A stretch of 64,000 bases of DNA from positions 42,323,194 through 42,387,193 of the forward strand of contig JARZZO010000012.1 in the NCBI GenBank assembly GCA_030544215.1, in the 5' to 3' direction. Both the position numbers and the translations under genes were made by a program. The notes beneath the pieces are model-generated. The model had not been told where the DNA came from. It searched no databases and worked only from the letters and a program-made list of their open reading frames with translations. This document shows, piece by piece, positions 45,301-56,278 of the stretch (position 1 is its first letter; each line of letters begins with the position of its first letter). This stretch comes from Zantedeschia hybrid cultivar (lineage: Eukaryota; Streptophyta; Magnoliopsida; Alismatales; Araceae).

Positions 45301-45949
45301 ATGATTGGTCTCCCATAAGAAGATGCATCTTCTTAGCCGCCCATTTTTCATCCCCCTACACTGGCGTATTCAAACATCAGCAGCACTACTAAGGGTTACT
45401 TTGGACCTCCACCTATATAGTATGGCATTTATATCCCTCCAGCACAATTAGGGAAAAGTTCAAGCCAGCAAGCTTGCACACCTCGAGGTATTCAAAAGGG
45501 ATTCGAAGACCTCGCTGGCTCCTTGTTTGGCTATGGATATCCAACACATATGTCGGCAGATTATGGCCCGCCAACTCAAACTTATGAGCCGAATGATGAA
45601 GGATCACAAATGTGATCTTTCTAAGGTATTTTTCATTAATTTCATGTGAAATACTTTATAATGTCTTTTTTAATTAGTGCACAACAATAATTATTAGTGA
45701 GTTAGTTGACATTAATGTTTATTTTTTATGGATGTACATGAATTTCATTCATTTTTATTGTACATTTATTGAATAATATGTATACAATTTTTTCTTATTT
45801 TTTCTAATTTTTTTTCTCATTTTTTATTATTTTTTTAATCCGGCCGATTCGGACCGGCCAGACTTCAACTGGATAGGCCGATCCAGATCGGGTCGGATCG
45901 CGATCGGCGGGCCCCGATTCGGGGACCTAATCCGACCCGGAATTCCTTG

Positions 45950-46918
45950 GTTTTGGGGGATTCAACTGTGTCGGATATCCTTAGGAGAGGTCCAGATGTC
46001 ATTAAATGGAATAAGGATATGAAAACTTTGGTGTGTGGATTTCAGATTGTGGCCTAATGGATCATGAAATTCACAATAGGAGGTTTACTTGCTATAATAT
46101 GCAACAAAACAACATCTAGTGCAGACTAGATAGGGTATTAGTTTCCACCGAACGGATTAATTTGTTCCCTCTATCAGCTGTTAAGGGCCTTAACAGAACA
46201 GTTCAGATCACATACCTCTTCCATTAAGGACAAGGGAGGATAGAAAGAAGCAAAGGTTGATCAGGTATGAATTGGCTTGGCAGACTCATGAAGACTTCAA
46301 GGATCTGGTCTTCAAATGGTGGAAGGAAGTTCCCCCTTCACAACAGGTTGCTGTGACATTTTATGAAGAACTTAAAGGGTGAGATCGGATAACAAGACTT
46401 GGAGTGCTCGGACCTTTGGAGGAACCTCACCTATTCGACAACAGCTTCTTCAAAAAATAGATGAAATGGAGACTAGAACTGAGATGTTTGAATTATCTTT
46501 GGAAGAAAATCAAGAGCTTATTGAGAAGAAAAAAGAGTATAACCAATGGCTGCTTAGAGAAGAGACCAAATGGAAGCAAAGGGCAAAGGAGTTGTGGTTA
46601 AGAGAGGGGGACAAAATACAAGATTCTTCCATACATAGCTAGTGCAAAGAAGAGACCTTTGAAAATTGAGCATATTAAAGTTGATGATCAGGTGGTTGAA
46701 AATGAGGATGACATCAAGAAAGCTTTTCTCTCTTTTTATGAGAACCTTTTCAACGAAAATGAGTGGCGGAGACCTCATCTTCAGGATGGAGTGCTGCCCA
46801 AAATTGAGGAAAGCCAAGAGGATGAAATTTGTGCTCCATTTACAAAGAAAGAAGTCAAAGAGGCAATCTTTAGTATGAACTATGGAGGCCAATAAATCAC
46901 TAGTACCGGATGGGTTTT
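45950..46918 (+). pseudogene. L1-type LINE ORF2 continuation, endonuclease end to RT start
   Basis: After the hAT target duplication, LINE ORF2 resumes: DRVLVSTERINLFPLSAVKG in a broken frame (about 46130). The linker ENQELIEKKKEYNQWLLREE (46379-46642) and KIEHIKVDDQVVENEDDIKK to NENEWRRPHLQDGVLPKIEE (46659-46895) follow. The last readable RT block is NKSLVPDGF (46885-46911), where the Tat LTR begins at 46919. The rest of the RT must lie beyond the Tat element, past 64000. Confidence 0.87.
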
Positions 46919-49900
46919 TGTTGAACCCAAAAAATAATCTTATATGCAGATTTGCAGATTTGCACCATATGAATATGCATACATGTGCATACAACATATA
47001 CTCACATCGATGTGAGATTTCCATAAGAAAATACATATACATAGGCATAGCGATATGTTCATAAAGAGCCATGTTATGCCAAAAAAATAAAATAAAATGT
47101 ATGCCTATGATATGCATGAATATCAAAAATACATAAGGCCATGGGCTCGCATTACGAGGGCAATGGAGTAGGGAACATACCTAGGCCAAAAAAGGCCTTG
47201 ATCAGATTTTTAAGGGAGCCTAAGACAGCCCCAAGTCGCTTGCTTTGGCTTCCAAGATCAATTCCCAAACCACTTTGACCACCCTCGATAGCGAGACCCG
47301 AAAGGAGACCCTAAGTGCAGCGATAAACGGGGCACCGAATGCTGCAAAATAGAGGTCAAAATCAGTCCCTAAGTGGGTTAAATTCAGTCTCAAAGTGGAC
47401 TGAAATCTGTCCCGAAATAGGGTGAGATCAGTCCTAGAATACACCCAACATGGCCCCGAAATGGAGGCCCAATAATAGGAGAGATAGGCCCAACAAGTGG
47501 CCCTATGGGGGAGCCCAAAATGAGGCCCAATAAGCACCTCTAACAGGCCCAAAATCAACTCCCACAAAGGTACTAAACCTGCAAAACAGGGAGAAGAAAT
47601 CTCCAAACTTCCCCAAAATAGCAAGAAGGCAAGTGGAACCCCTCTCTCTTCCCCCCTTTATTTAAATAGGAATGAGGGGGGTGGAGGAGAGAGGGGGGGA
47701 ACCGGTGGGGGACCCCCCCCACCGGTTGGGGAACCCCCCACCGGTTCCAAGAGGGGAACCGGTGGGGGGGGGGAGGAGTCCTCCCTCCATCTCTGCAGAT
47801 TTTAAAATTCAAAAAAAAATGGGGGGGTGTTTAATGGGAGGATTTAATGGGGAGTCTTAACCCCATTCACACATGGGTTGAGAACCCCATGTGAAACCCC
47901 TTTTAAAACCCATCCTAAACCCCTTTCACATGGGGCCAAGACATGGAGTTAATGGTCTTAAACCCCTTTCACATTGGCCTAAAACCCCTAAAACCCCAAA
48001 ATCTGAAAATCCACTCATTAATGAGCCTCAAAAAGGGGCCAAAGAAGAGAGAATGGGGAGGGGGAGACCCCCCCACCGGTTTCCCAAAACCGGTGGGGAG
48101 ACCCCCCACCGGTTCCCAACCGGTGGGGGGGCCCATCCGGTGGCACCCCCTCCACCGGTTGGAACCGGTGGGGGTGCCCACCGAGCCCTCCCCCTCTCTC
48201 CTTTGTTTGCTCTCTCTCTCTCACCCCTCTTGCCATCTATTGGCCAATGTGAAATAAAAAAAAAAGGAGGGGAGGAGAGAGGCTCCAACCGGTGGCACCC
48301 CCCCACCTTGCTCCATCCGGTGGTACCCCCCATCGGGTTGAGAATTTGGGCCTATAAATAGGACCCCTTGGCCCCTAAATCACATATACAGAGGTGCATA
48401 CCCATATACACAAGGGCATTCACACTTGGCTTCAAGATCCAAGGGTGAAATTGTGAGAGAGGGTGCTGCCCATTTGAAGACTAAATTCGGGTTTTCAAAA
48501 CCCGGATTTGTTGCGATTTCGGGAGTTCTTTCTTTCGTCCCGGGGAGTCCTCTCTCCTAAGGTTCAATCCTAAGGGGAAGCTCTACCGGATTTTTTTGTA
48601 AAGATGCCTTATTATAAGGCAAATTGCTGTCGAAATGAAATCTGAAATTGTGTGCTTATGTGTGTCATTAAAATTATATAATTACCATCATGTTTTAAAA
48701 ATAATATATGTATCTATCTAATTTCATAAAACTAAAAAAAAAAAAAAATCTAAGTACACCTTCAACTTAACCTTAACCTCACCCCATAAATAAATTAAAT
48801 ATAAGTTCAGAAATCTTAATAAAAATCACACTTATGTCCAAAATAATCTATAAAAATCTATAATTAATTAATTAATAAAAATTCATAAAATTAATTAAAA
48901 ATCAGGAAAAACTAGGAAAAATCAGTAAAAATCTGTAAGAAATAGTAAAAATCTGAAATATGATATAAAAAACATAATAAGCCTAAATACCCTCATATAC
49001 TTAATTAATTAATTAAATAAATAAATTAATCAAATTAATCATAAAAATGAATAAAATCAATAAGATTAATAAAAAATCAGAGGATTAAAAATCTGAAAGA
49101 ATATAAATCGTTAATGATATACATAAGACCTAATACAAAATTACGAAAATACCCCTATGTATGATATTTATATATATAACCCCGAAAATACTAAAATTCA
49201 TATCATGAATGAAATTCCTCTACATATAATCAGAATATCATTAAATATAAGTCCTAGATATAATAACCCGGTTTAGGGTAAAATTACTAAAAAACCCTCA
49301 TACACTTAAAAATTAATTTTATAACTCCCATAAGGTTTGAAACCCTTTAAAAAAATCACTCCTATATGTTTATAAACTAATGTATTTTCATGAAACCTCC
49401 ATAATTCATATAAAACCCTTAAAAAGTGTACAATTGCAAAAAACTCCCTGTGGGATTAAAAATTCGAAATTAATCCATATAACTTGGAATTAATCCACAT
49501 AACTTGGAATCAATCCAAATAACTGGGAATCATTCCTATATCACATAAAAATCGTCCCCAAACCGGGGTGAGGTTAAGGATTCAACCTAAAATATATCTT
49601 CATACTCATACGCATGCGCTGCCTGTAGTAGTAGTTTTGCATGATTAAGGGCATCATACGGACGGTAAATCAAGGGTTGCCGAGCAGTTGCTCAGCGTAA
49701 TTAACACTGACTGAGGTCAGTGGAGAGAGGTCATATACTCGAATCTTCGCTTGATTCGAAGTTCCGGATTCCCTGAGGGCTAATCCCAAGCTCTCATAGT
49801 CCGATAAAATATATAAAACCGGCCTATATTCCTCTAGATAAACAAGAAAAAATGGATTTCCGAATAATCCGACATAGGAGGAGAGATACGCCTAGGTCAG

Positions 49901-49944
49901 GTCCCCGAAAACCCGAAGGGTCTAGGAATGATCATTCGCAAACA
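46919..49944 (+). repeat. 5' LTR of the Tat element (copy C)
   Basis: It begins TGTTGAACCC and ends GCAAACA, 3,026 bp. It is homologous throughout to copies A and B. Landmarks: GAGGCCCAATAA-type repeats (47400-47580), CCACCGGTT/AACCGGTGG clusters (47700-47765 and 48070-48180), TATAAATA (48353), then leader sequence with TTCGTCCCGG and AAGGGGAAGCTCTACCGG. An AT-rich zone (48650-49550) and the CATACGGACGG to GAGGTCATATACTCG block lead to the end. The 4-base gap to the PBS fits. Confidence 0.92.
48353..48360 (+). promoter_or_regulatory. TATA box of LTR C
   Basis: TATAAATA within CCTATAAATAGGACCCC, identical to LTR B. It lies downstream of the ACCGGT clusters and should drive the genomic transcript of the element. 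Confidence 0.78.
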
Positions 49945-49948
49945 GAGA

Positions 49949-49966
49949 TGGCACGCCCGGTGGGAC
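49949..49966 (+). other. Primer-binding site of the Tat element
   Basis: TGGCACGCCCGGTGGGAC lies four bases after the LTR end. It starts with TGG as tRNA-complementary sites do. I cannot assign the tRNA with certainty from memory. Confidence 0.6.
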
Positions 49967-50074
49967 CTCTCTTTCCCTTCATCTCTCTGTCCGGTGATGC
50001 CCTCACCATAACTCTACTACTAACTTTGCCATATCTTATGCAGGTGGTTAAGTTTTCCACCCGATCGGATAGCA

Positions 50075-52091
50075 ATGGCAGCAAGGGTCACTTATGGCCC
50101 TCTCGCAGTGGCAGCCCACGTTCAGTGTGGGTATCTCACGGTGCCGACCAGCTTCGGCGATTTCCCCGCGGTCGTGGGGTCACCATACTTCTTGGGAGTA
50201 ATCCCAGTACCTGAACCAGCTCCTGCACAGGAGAAGAAGCGCGCCTCCCGCGCAAAGGAGGCCAACGGAGGTGGGAAACGACAAGTCGTCTACACCACCA
50301 ATACCATTACTGCATCCCATGCTTCCTCGTCCAGTAGGAGGCAGAAGAAGAAGAGTGCTTCCCCGAGTCCCTCCCGGACTGAGAAGACAATATTGGTTGG
50401 GAACCTACGCATTCGCTTAGATGGCGGGGAACCAATTATTCCAAAGACTCGGCATGTCCCGACGGTCCCGGTCCGCAACTGTTTTGGGATTCTGCCAAAA
50501 GTTTACCAAGATGTGGCAACTTTCAAAAAGAAAAAGAGGACGCAAAAAGCCGTTGTTCATCGGCCTGCATATACTACATCCCAACATACCGGGGGCAATA
50601 CTGCACCCCGAGCGCGGGATAATACTGTTCCCCAAAATGGGGGCAAATGCCAGGAGGGGCATGCACCTCGCCTCAAGAAAATATGGGTAACCAAAAAGGA
50701 AGCCCGCAAAATCCGCGAGGCTAAGGCTATCCTAGCAGAGCGACAGCCTCCCAGGCCTGCAGAGCCGGTCAGGGAGATAAGTCCTCCATCGACTCGGCTT
50801 CATCCTAAGCGAAGTCGGCGAAAGAAGGATACTCATGAGGCGCAAGAGCCTGCCCAAAAGCGGGCTTCGGTCTTTGAAAGACTCGGTGCTCTGGTGCGGC
50901 CAGCACAGAGGAGAAGGAGGACCGCCCGGATGACGGATGATGGCATCCGAATATATACTTGCTATACTTCCAGCACAAATCGACAACCTTCTCAATCAGA
51001 AGAGCCGAGCAATGTTGCCGGGATGATGCAAAGAGGCGGGCCAATTACCCGCCAAATGGAGCAAGCCATGCGCCTGTTGGGCCAAATAGGCCAGGGGGCA
51101 GAACCGTCTCAAATCAATGAAGGTGCAGCCAATGCCCAGGAGCCAGGGATTGCACAACTGCCGCAGGAACAACCACAACCTCAGACTCTTGAGGAAATTA
51201 GGCAAGAAAATCAACAATTAAAGGCCTTACTGTATGGCCTGATACAGAAAATGGAGGAACAGCAAAGGGTGGCCCCCGCCCCTCCAGTAAATCTACCTCC
51301 ACCTAGGGCTATTCCTGCGCCAGCGGGACCCCCAGTTGTTGAGGTCAACTTCAGTCCTAAGGAAATTCAAGAAGATAGGGCTGAAGAGCTCAACTATAAT
51401 GCTCAACAATCTCGTGCGTCAGCAGAAGATGCGACAGCATCGCAAAAGCACTTGATCGAGCAAATTGTCGAGGCCAAGATGGCCGAACAAGACGAGGGAA
51501 TAAGCACGTTCGACTTATATAAGGTGTCATTCCCGGTTCGTCACATGTTCAAAAAGCTTCCAGCGGATCATAATAAACGCCCCAAAGTCACAAGATACGA
51601 CGGGGAGGGCTCAGTCCAAGAGCATATAGCCCATTATATGAGTGACCTGGGAGAATTGGCAACTGAGGAGACATACCTTTTAAGGTTCTTCTCAACTTCC
51701 CTCACCGGCACGGCATTCCAGTGGTACGCCAAGCTGAAGCCCAACTCTATAAGTAGCTGGGAAGAAATGCAGAAAAAAATTCCTTGATCGCTTCAAAGTA
51801 TCGGAGCGGAAGGTCACTATTACTGAGTTGGTGACGCTCAAGCAAGGAAAGAATGAATCCGCCGTAGATTATATTAAGAAATGGCGGAACCTCAGCATGA
51901 GGTGCGACAATCCACCTGTCCATGAAGACGCCGTGAGATTGTGCAAAAGGGGTTTGAAACCCGAAATAAATGAGAAACTGATCGGAGCCAATGTCAGAAA
52001 CTTCAATCAACTCAACAATATCGTGACGGAGATCCCAGCGCCCCAGCGGCCAATAAAAAAGGGGAGGCCCCAGCGCCCCAGCGGCCAATAA
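50075..52091 (+). pseudogene. Tat gag, N-terminal and capsid-like region, one frameshift
   Basis: A 570-codon frame (50075-51787) begins MAARVTYGPLAVAAHVQCGY. It has a basic, disordered N-terminus, a Q/P-rich middle (NQQLKALLYGLIQKMEEQQR) and the retrotransposon gag domain (GEGSVQEHIAHYMSDLGELA, LTGTAFQWYAKL, SWEEMQKK). At 51775-51781 a run of seven A shifts the frame; the domain continues as FLDRFKVSE, then TELVTLKQGKNESAVDYIKK (51786-52091) in another frame. Removing one A would restore continuity. It ends at a stop inside a 34-bp tandem duplication (about 52030-52100). Gag forms the virus-like particle. Confidence 0.87.
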
Positions 52092-52093
52092 AA

Positions 52094-53842
52094 AAAGAGA
52101 AGGGAAGGCGCCAGTTTCTTCTCTTGCCGAAAGAATGAAAAAGCCATACTCTTTCACCCGCGAGCATATAAGAAAATTGTTCGAAACATGTACGCGGGTA
52201 AAACTTCTGTCGCTCCCTGAGCCCAAAACGCCGGCTGAGGCAGGCAGGGTTAATGAGCCAAATTATTGCCCATATCATCGAATGTTGGGGCATGTCATAG
52301 AAGACTGTTATGTCTGCAAAGATGAAATAGAAAAACTCATCCGTGAAGGCGCGGTGGAGATGGGTAAACATTTGGTAAGCCCTCCTCAGCCTCACCAAAG
52401 AAATAAGCAGGCATTTGCCGTTAATGTCATCTATATGAGCGAGAGCTCATCCGGATATCATCCCGAAGAAGAAGCAGTGAGGCCCTCTCCAGAACGTGAC
52501 GCAACACCGATATATACTCCAGCAACTCCTCCCCCCGGGGACTCGGTCATGGCGGCATTGGAAGGAATCCAGACAAGCCTGACACGACTCTCATGTCAAC
52601 AGGAGGAGCTTACCCAGATGATGGAGGGACTCTCCAGACAATTTTCAGAAACTCTGTCATTCAACAAGGTTGACAGATTCTTCTCTTCTGAAGGGCTGGA
52701 ATCGGATCCCGATCGTCCTTCAAGAAAAAGAGGCAAGCAGGCTATGTTTCCTAGAGAGGATTTGGAAACATATCGCCAGGAAGAAACCACCTCTTGTAGA
52801 AGAAGCCATGAAAGCGTAAGAATAGCCGAAAGAGGATGTCAAGCCAAGCGAATGGTCGATAAAGAGGCTGGAATACGCTTCAGAAACTCATTGACTCTGA
52901 GGGAAAGGCGCGCAAAGCCCTACTCATTCCCCAAAAACAAAGTTCGGGAACTCTTCCGACTTTGTATGAAAAAGAAAGTCATCATTCTTCCGAAGCCAAG
53001 AAGGGAGGAAGAGATGTATATGACAGATGATCCTAATTTGTCACTACCATCGTATCCTTGGGCACCGAACGGAGCATTGCTTCGTCCTCAAGGATGAAAT
53101 AGAAAAATTAGTCCAAGAAGGACAAATAAATATAGGGAAATATCTGGTTGATCCCCCACAACCTCATATAACTAATTATTCTGTGAATATGGTCCATAAG
53201 TTCTCCTCCAATATGAAGGACGTCACAGATAGTACATATAAAGGAATGGCACCCGATAGGCCGCCCACTTTGCGCGCCATTGATACTGTGGCAGCAATAG
53301 CCAGAAGGATACAAATGTTGGACATAAAATGTCAACAAGAAAATCCGGAGGTGGGTCCCTCCAAAAAGTCCGTAAAGAAAATATTCGGCGAATACCAAAT
53401 GTTGCCAGATTCGATGGTCGAACAAGTTGTCAAAGCCACTCTCGACCACGATCAACCAGAAAGTCCGTGGACTAAGGCGAAGAAGAAAAAGAAGCCTAAA
53501 ACGGCTAAATCCTTGCAAACACACACGGCAAAAGGGAAAGTTGTGGTTCATTTCGACCCACTTCCAGAAATGCCAGCCCAACCCAGCTTCATTCAAGAAG
53601 CAACAAGGAGAAAGAAGCAAGAAAAGAATAGAAAAAGAAGTGAGAAGAGAAGGCTAAAGAAGCAAGAAATGCTCGCTAATGCCATGAATATGTCTGAGGA
53701 CAAAAACTCACCACTTCGAAGACTGCAGAAAATCATTGATGAATTAGAAGAATATCAGCCAAATCGACCCACAGAGGATGTCCCTCTGGAACAATATATT
53801 CCATGGGAGGAGTTCGACCGACGAGCTTGCTTCAGAGCATAG
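52094..53842 (+). pseudogene. Tat gag-pol linker with duplicated KPYSF/YHR.LGH domain
   Basis: Two copies of an about 85-residue module occur. The first is KKPYSFTREHIRKLFETCTR to NYCPYHRMLGHVIEDCYVCK and DEIEKLIREGA (52135-52390). The second is AKPYSFPKNKVRELFRLCMK to CHYHRILGHRTEHCFVLKDE and IEKLVQEGQ (52912-53160). Each has a Cys/His pattern resembling a zinc knuckle. A coiled-coil/serine-rich spacer lies between. A frameshift at about 53040 breaks the second copy. Basic KKKKK and EKRRLKKQ runs follow (53490-53670). The module is a normal Tat gag-end feature; the duplication is noteworthy. Confidence 0.8.
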
Positions 53843-53845
53843 CTG

Positions 53846-54703
53846 TTGGACCTCCAAAGTCGCATGCAGAAGGCTAGTGAGGATGAACTCTCTATCCCGG
53901 ACGATGTTAGCTTATTCTGGGATGATAGGCTAACAATGGAGAAAATAGAACAACAATATCGAGCCTGTCATATAGTATCGGCTCAACTACAAGATATCTC
54001 TGATGGCGAAGCGAGGTACGCTCCACCTGAAACCGGGACCCCTTTGGCTACCTATCAAAGGAAGGGGAACCGGAGAAATCAGAATAGAGGCCGAGGCCGA
54101 GGCCGAGGTCGAGACCACAATAACGGTCGGGATAAAAGTCAACCCAATCAAGATAAAATCATCTACTTCATGGAAGAAATCCCAGGGCCAATTCCAAAGC
54201 CAGAAGTCCGGGGTAATATTCGCTTCTGCCCTTCTTCCGACGAAGAAGAATGTTCTCTGCAAGCAGAAAATGCTCAATCCATCAAGGAAACAGAAAAGAT
54301 AAGCCCGTTGGTCCAGTCAAATCCCGCAGAGGGAGTCGAGACCTTGGCGGAACTATTCGCCGAAGAAGCACAAATTGATCCAACAAAAGGGTAAGTGCAG
54401 ACAGAAGAATCCCCTACTTCTGGGGAGCAGTCAAAAGCCTTGAAGGAAACCCTTCACAACATGGCGGAAATAATGCCTCCTATCGAACAAGCCCGAGCTA
54501 GGGCGGATCGAAAGGTATTGCAAAATATGAAAAGAATGCCAGCATCCCTCAGTATATGGGAAGCAATAGCCTTGAGCAAAGAATTAAGGGAGGCGTTGAT
54601 TACTGCCCTGCAAAATCCCGAAACATATGAGGTCCATATGGCCTAAATAAGGGCTCAGGCATATGAAACATATGAGGCTACGGTAGCTTTTACCGATGAT
54701 GAT
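53846..54703 (+). pseudogene. Tat gag-pol linker, arginine/glycine-rich and pre-protease
   Basis: A TAG (53840-53842) separates this frame from the preceding one. It contains IEQQYRACHIVSAQLQDISD, an RNRGRGRGRGRD nucleic-acid-binding stretch (about 54085-54115) and an acidic region (DEEECSLQAENAQSIKETEK). After a stop at 54392 it continues with KALKETLHNMAEIMPPIEQA and RMPASLSIWEAIALSKELRE (54395-54646), a block usual just before the Tat protease. A further TAA lies at 54644-54646. GTAAGT occurs at 54390-54395, but I see no matching acceptor. Confidence 0.75.
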
Positions 54704-56266
54704 ATGTTGTTATCATCGCCATGCCATAATAGACCACTATATATGCGGGGCAAAATCAATGGCCGGGAGGTCGATAGAAAATTGGTAGACTCAGGCTCTG
54801 CCGTCAATATACTGCCCCTCAAAACATTTCAAGCGTTATACCTCACTCCATATATGAAAAAGGTGCAAGGCATAACGATATCGGGATTCAACCAAGAGGC
54901 GGAAGAGGCCCTCGGTCGAGTTGATGTGGAGTTATGTTTGGACGACTGGGTGACCCAAGTGTCCTTTCTCATAGTCAACTCCAATACCTCCTTCAAGGCA
55001 CTACTTGGTAGGCCTTGGTTACATAGAAATTGGGTGGTGCCTTCAACTCTCCACCAATGCCTCAAATATACAAAAGATGGTGAGCAACACCGGATATTCG
55101 CGGATTTGGAGCCATTCAAGGCATATGACTGCCATCTGGCGGATGCACAATTATACTTTGATAAGGCCTCGGACCCGACGACCGGCGAAAGCCGTCGTAA
55201 GGGGAAGAAGATAGCCGATAAGTCTTCCGATGAGGAGGGCGGAATTACGATTAACGAAGACAAAGCTGCTAGATTCCGACAAGGAATGAAGCCCGGCAAG
55301 TCTCATCGAAAGTCGGCTAAATTCGACAGGCCAGCCATCAATTTGGAAGCTAATACTATTAGCAAAGAAATAGAGGCTAGCATATGCCTACCTCCCGGCC
55401 TTACAAAGCCTATACTCCCCAGGGAAGTCCACACCGTGGAAGAGTTGAAAACCCTCACAGTCCGTCACAAAGACGGGCGGCGCATCATATTTTATAAGGG
55501 AGATCTCGTGCCAGAGGATCCTCCCGAGGACGGTTTTGGACATGAAAATGTCCGGCCGGAAATCGAAGAAGTGGTCCAAGAAATGGACGATATGCCCCAA
55601 TATATAAAACAAATGTGCAAACGCCAAAGTATCCCAGAAAGACAAAGTGCAGCCATGAATAAATTCTTTCGAGAATTATGGCATCCTGCAGAGGTCAGGG
55701 GGCAATCGTCCAATCAAGATAGAAGAGGCCTTGGATATAGGCCACGCCATGGGTCTTCCACCCTATATGCAGTCCATATGGTGAGTCTACCATCAGGAGT
55801 AGAGGAGCCAACTGGTCATATCAGGCTTGGCAGTTTAGGAGATGGAAATGAAGAAATCCCTCCATCTATCGAAATAGCCTCAACTGAATTGAACGCCGTT
55901 TGTGAATGGGAACAATGTCCAGCAAGGCCTTCCCAATACACAAATAAAGACCATGATACTAATATGGAAGAGCAAAAAGGATCTTCGGGAACTGCTGATG
56001 CAATCTCCCAAGGCCCGCATGAAAATACAGACGAATGGCATGAAGCCTATTCAGCCGACATAGATGAAGATGAGGACTTCATCGATCTTCAGCCAGCTAC
56101 TCGAGAGATAGAGGATGGAGGACAAGCCACGGTCGACAAACTGGTAGAGATTAATCTCGGCAAACCAGAAGACCCGCGGCCGGTTTTCCTCAGCGCCCTC
56201 CTGAGCGATAAAGAAAGACAGGCATACACTGAACTCTTAATAGAATTCAAAGATTGTTTCGCCTAG
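54704..56266 (+). CDS. Tat aspartic protease and linker to RT
   Basis: A 520-codon frame. The protease active site reads VDSGSAVNILPLKTF (Asp at about residue 29). The flap and C-terminal region ITISGFNQEA, FLIVNSNTSFKALLGRPWLH follow (to about 125). A charged linker runs to GKPEDPRPVFLSALLSDKER and ELLIEFKDCFA, the usual join to RT. The frame ends in TAG at 56264-56266, where intact relatives read on into RT. The protease would mature the polyprotein. Catalytic residues are intact. Confidence 0.88.
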   Translation: MLLSSPCHNRPLYMRGKINGREVDRKLVDSGSAVNILPLKTFQALYLTPYMKKVQGITISGFNQEAEEALGRVDVELCLDDWVTQVSFLIVNSNTSFKALLGRPWLHRNWVVPSTLHQCLKYTKDGEQHRIFADLEPFKAYDCHLADAQLYFDKASDPTTGESRRKGKKIADKSSDEEGGITINEDKAARFRQGMKPGKSHRKSAKFDRPAINLEANTISKEIEASICLPPGLTKPILPREVHTVEELKTLTVRHKDGRRIIFYKGDLVPEDPPEDGFGHENVRPEIEEVVQEMDDMPQYIKQMCKRQSIPERQSAAMNKFFRELWHPAEVRGQSSNQDRRGLGYRPRHGSSTLYAVHMVSLPSGVEEPTGHIRLGSLGDGNEEIPPSIEIASTELNAVCEWEQCPARPSQYTNKDHDTNMEEQKGSSGTADAISQGPHENTDEWHEAYSADIDEDEDFIDLQPATREIEDGGQATVDKLVEINLGKPEDPRPVFLSALLSDKERQAYTELLIEFKDCFA

Positions 56267-56278
56267 AATTATAAAGAA

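Larger units (their letters stand above)
40121..45949 (+). mobile_element. 5.8-kb hAT transposon with decayed transposase gene
   Basis: A perfect 8-bp duplication GTTTTGGG flanks it (40113-40120; 45950-45957). The left end CATGGATTGCAGAATC and the inverted right end CAAGGAATTCCGGGTC form imperfect terminal inverted repeats shared with the 710-bp derivative at 8835. In order it carries a GATCGG-rich left arm, a GC-rich leader (40330-40630), a candidate 5' intron with a 150-bp tandem array, a BED-finger/hAT transposase gene on the plus strand (41834-45300), and a right arm with T-rich tract. It inserted into LINE endonuclease sequence. It is the autonomous-type founder for the derivative, though itself now inactive. 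Confidence 0.95.

Noticed and set aside
54390..54410. An intron in the sense Tat transcript starting at GTAAGT
   Set aside because: Ogre-type elements can have an intron in this general region, but no acceptor keeps the protease frame here. The stop is more simply a point mutation.
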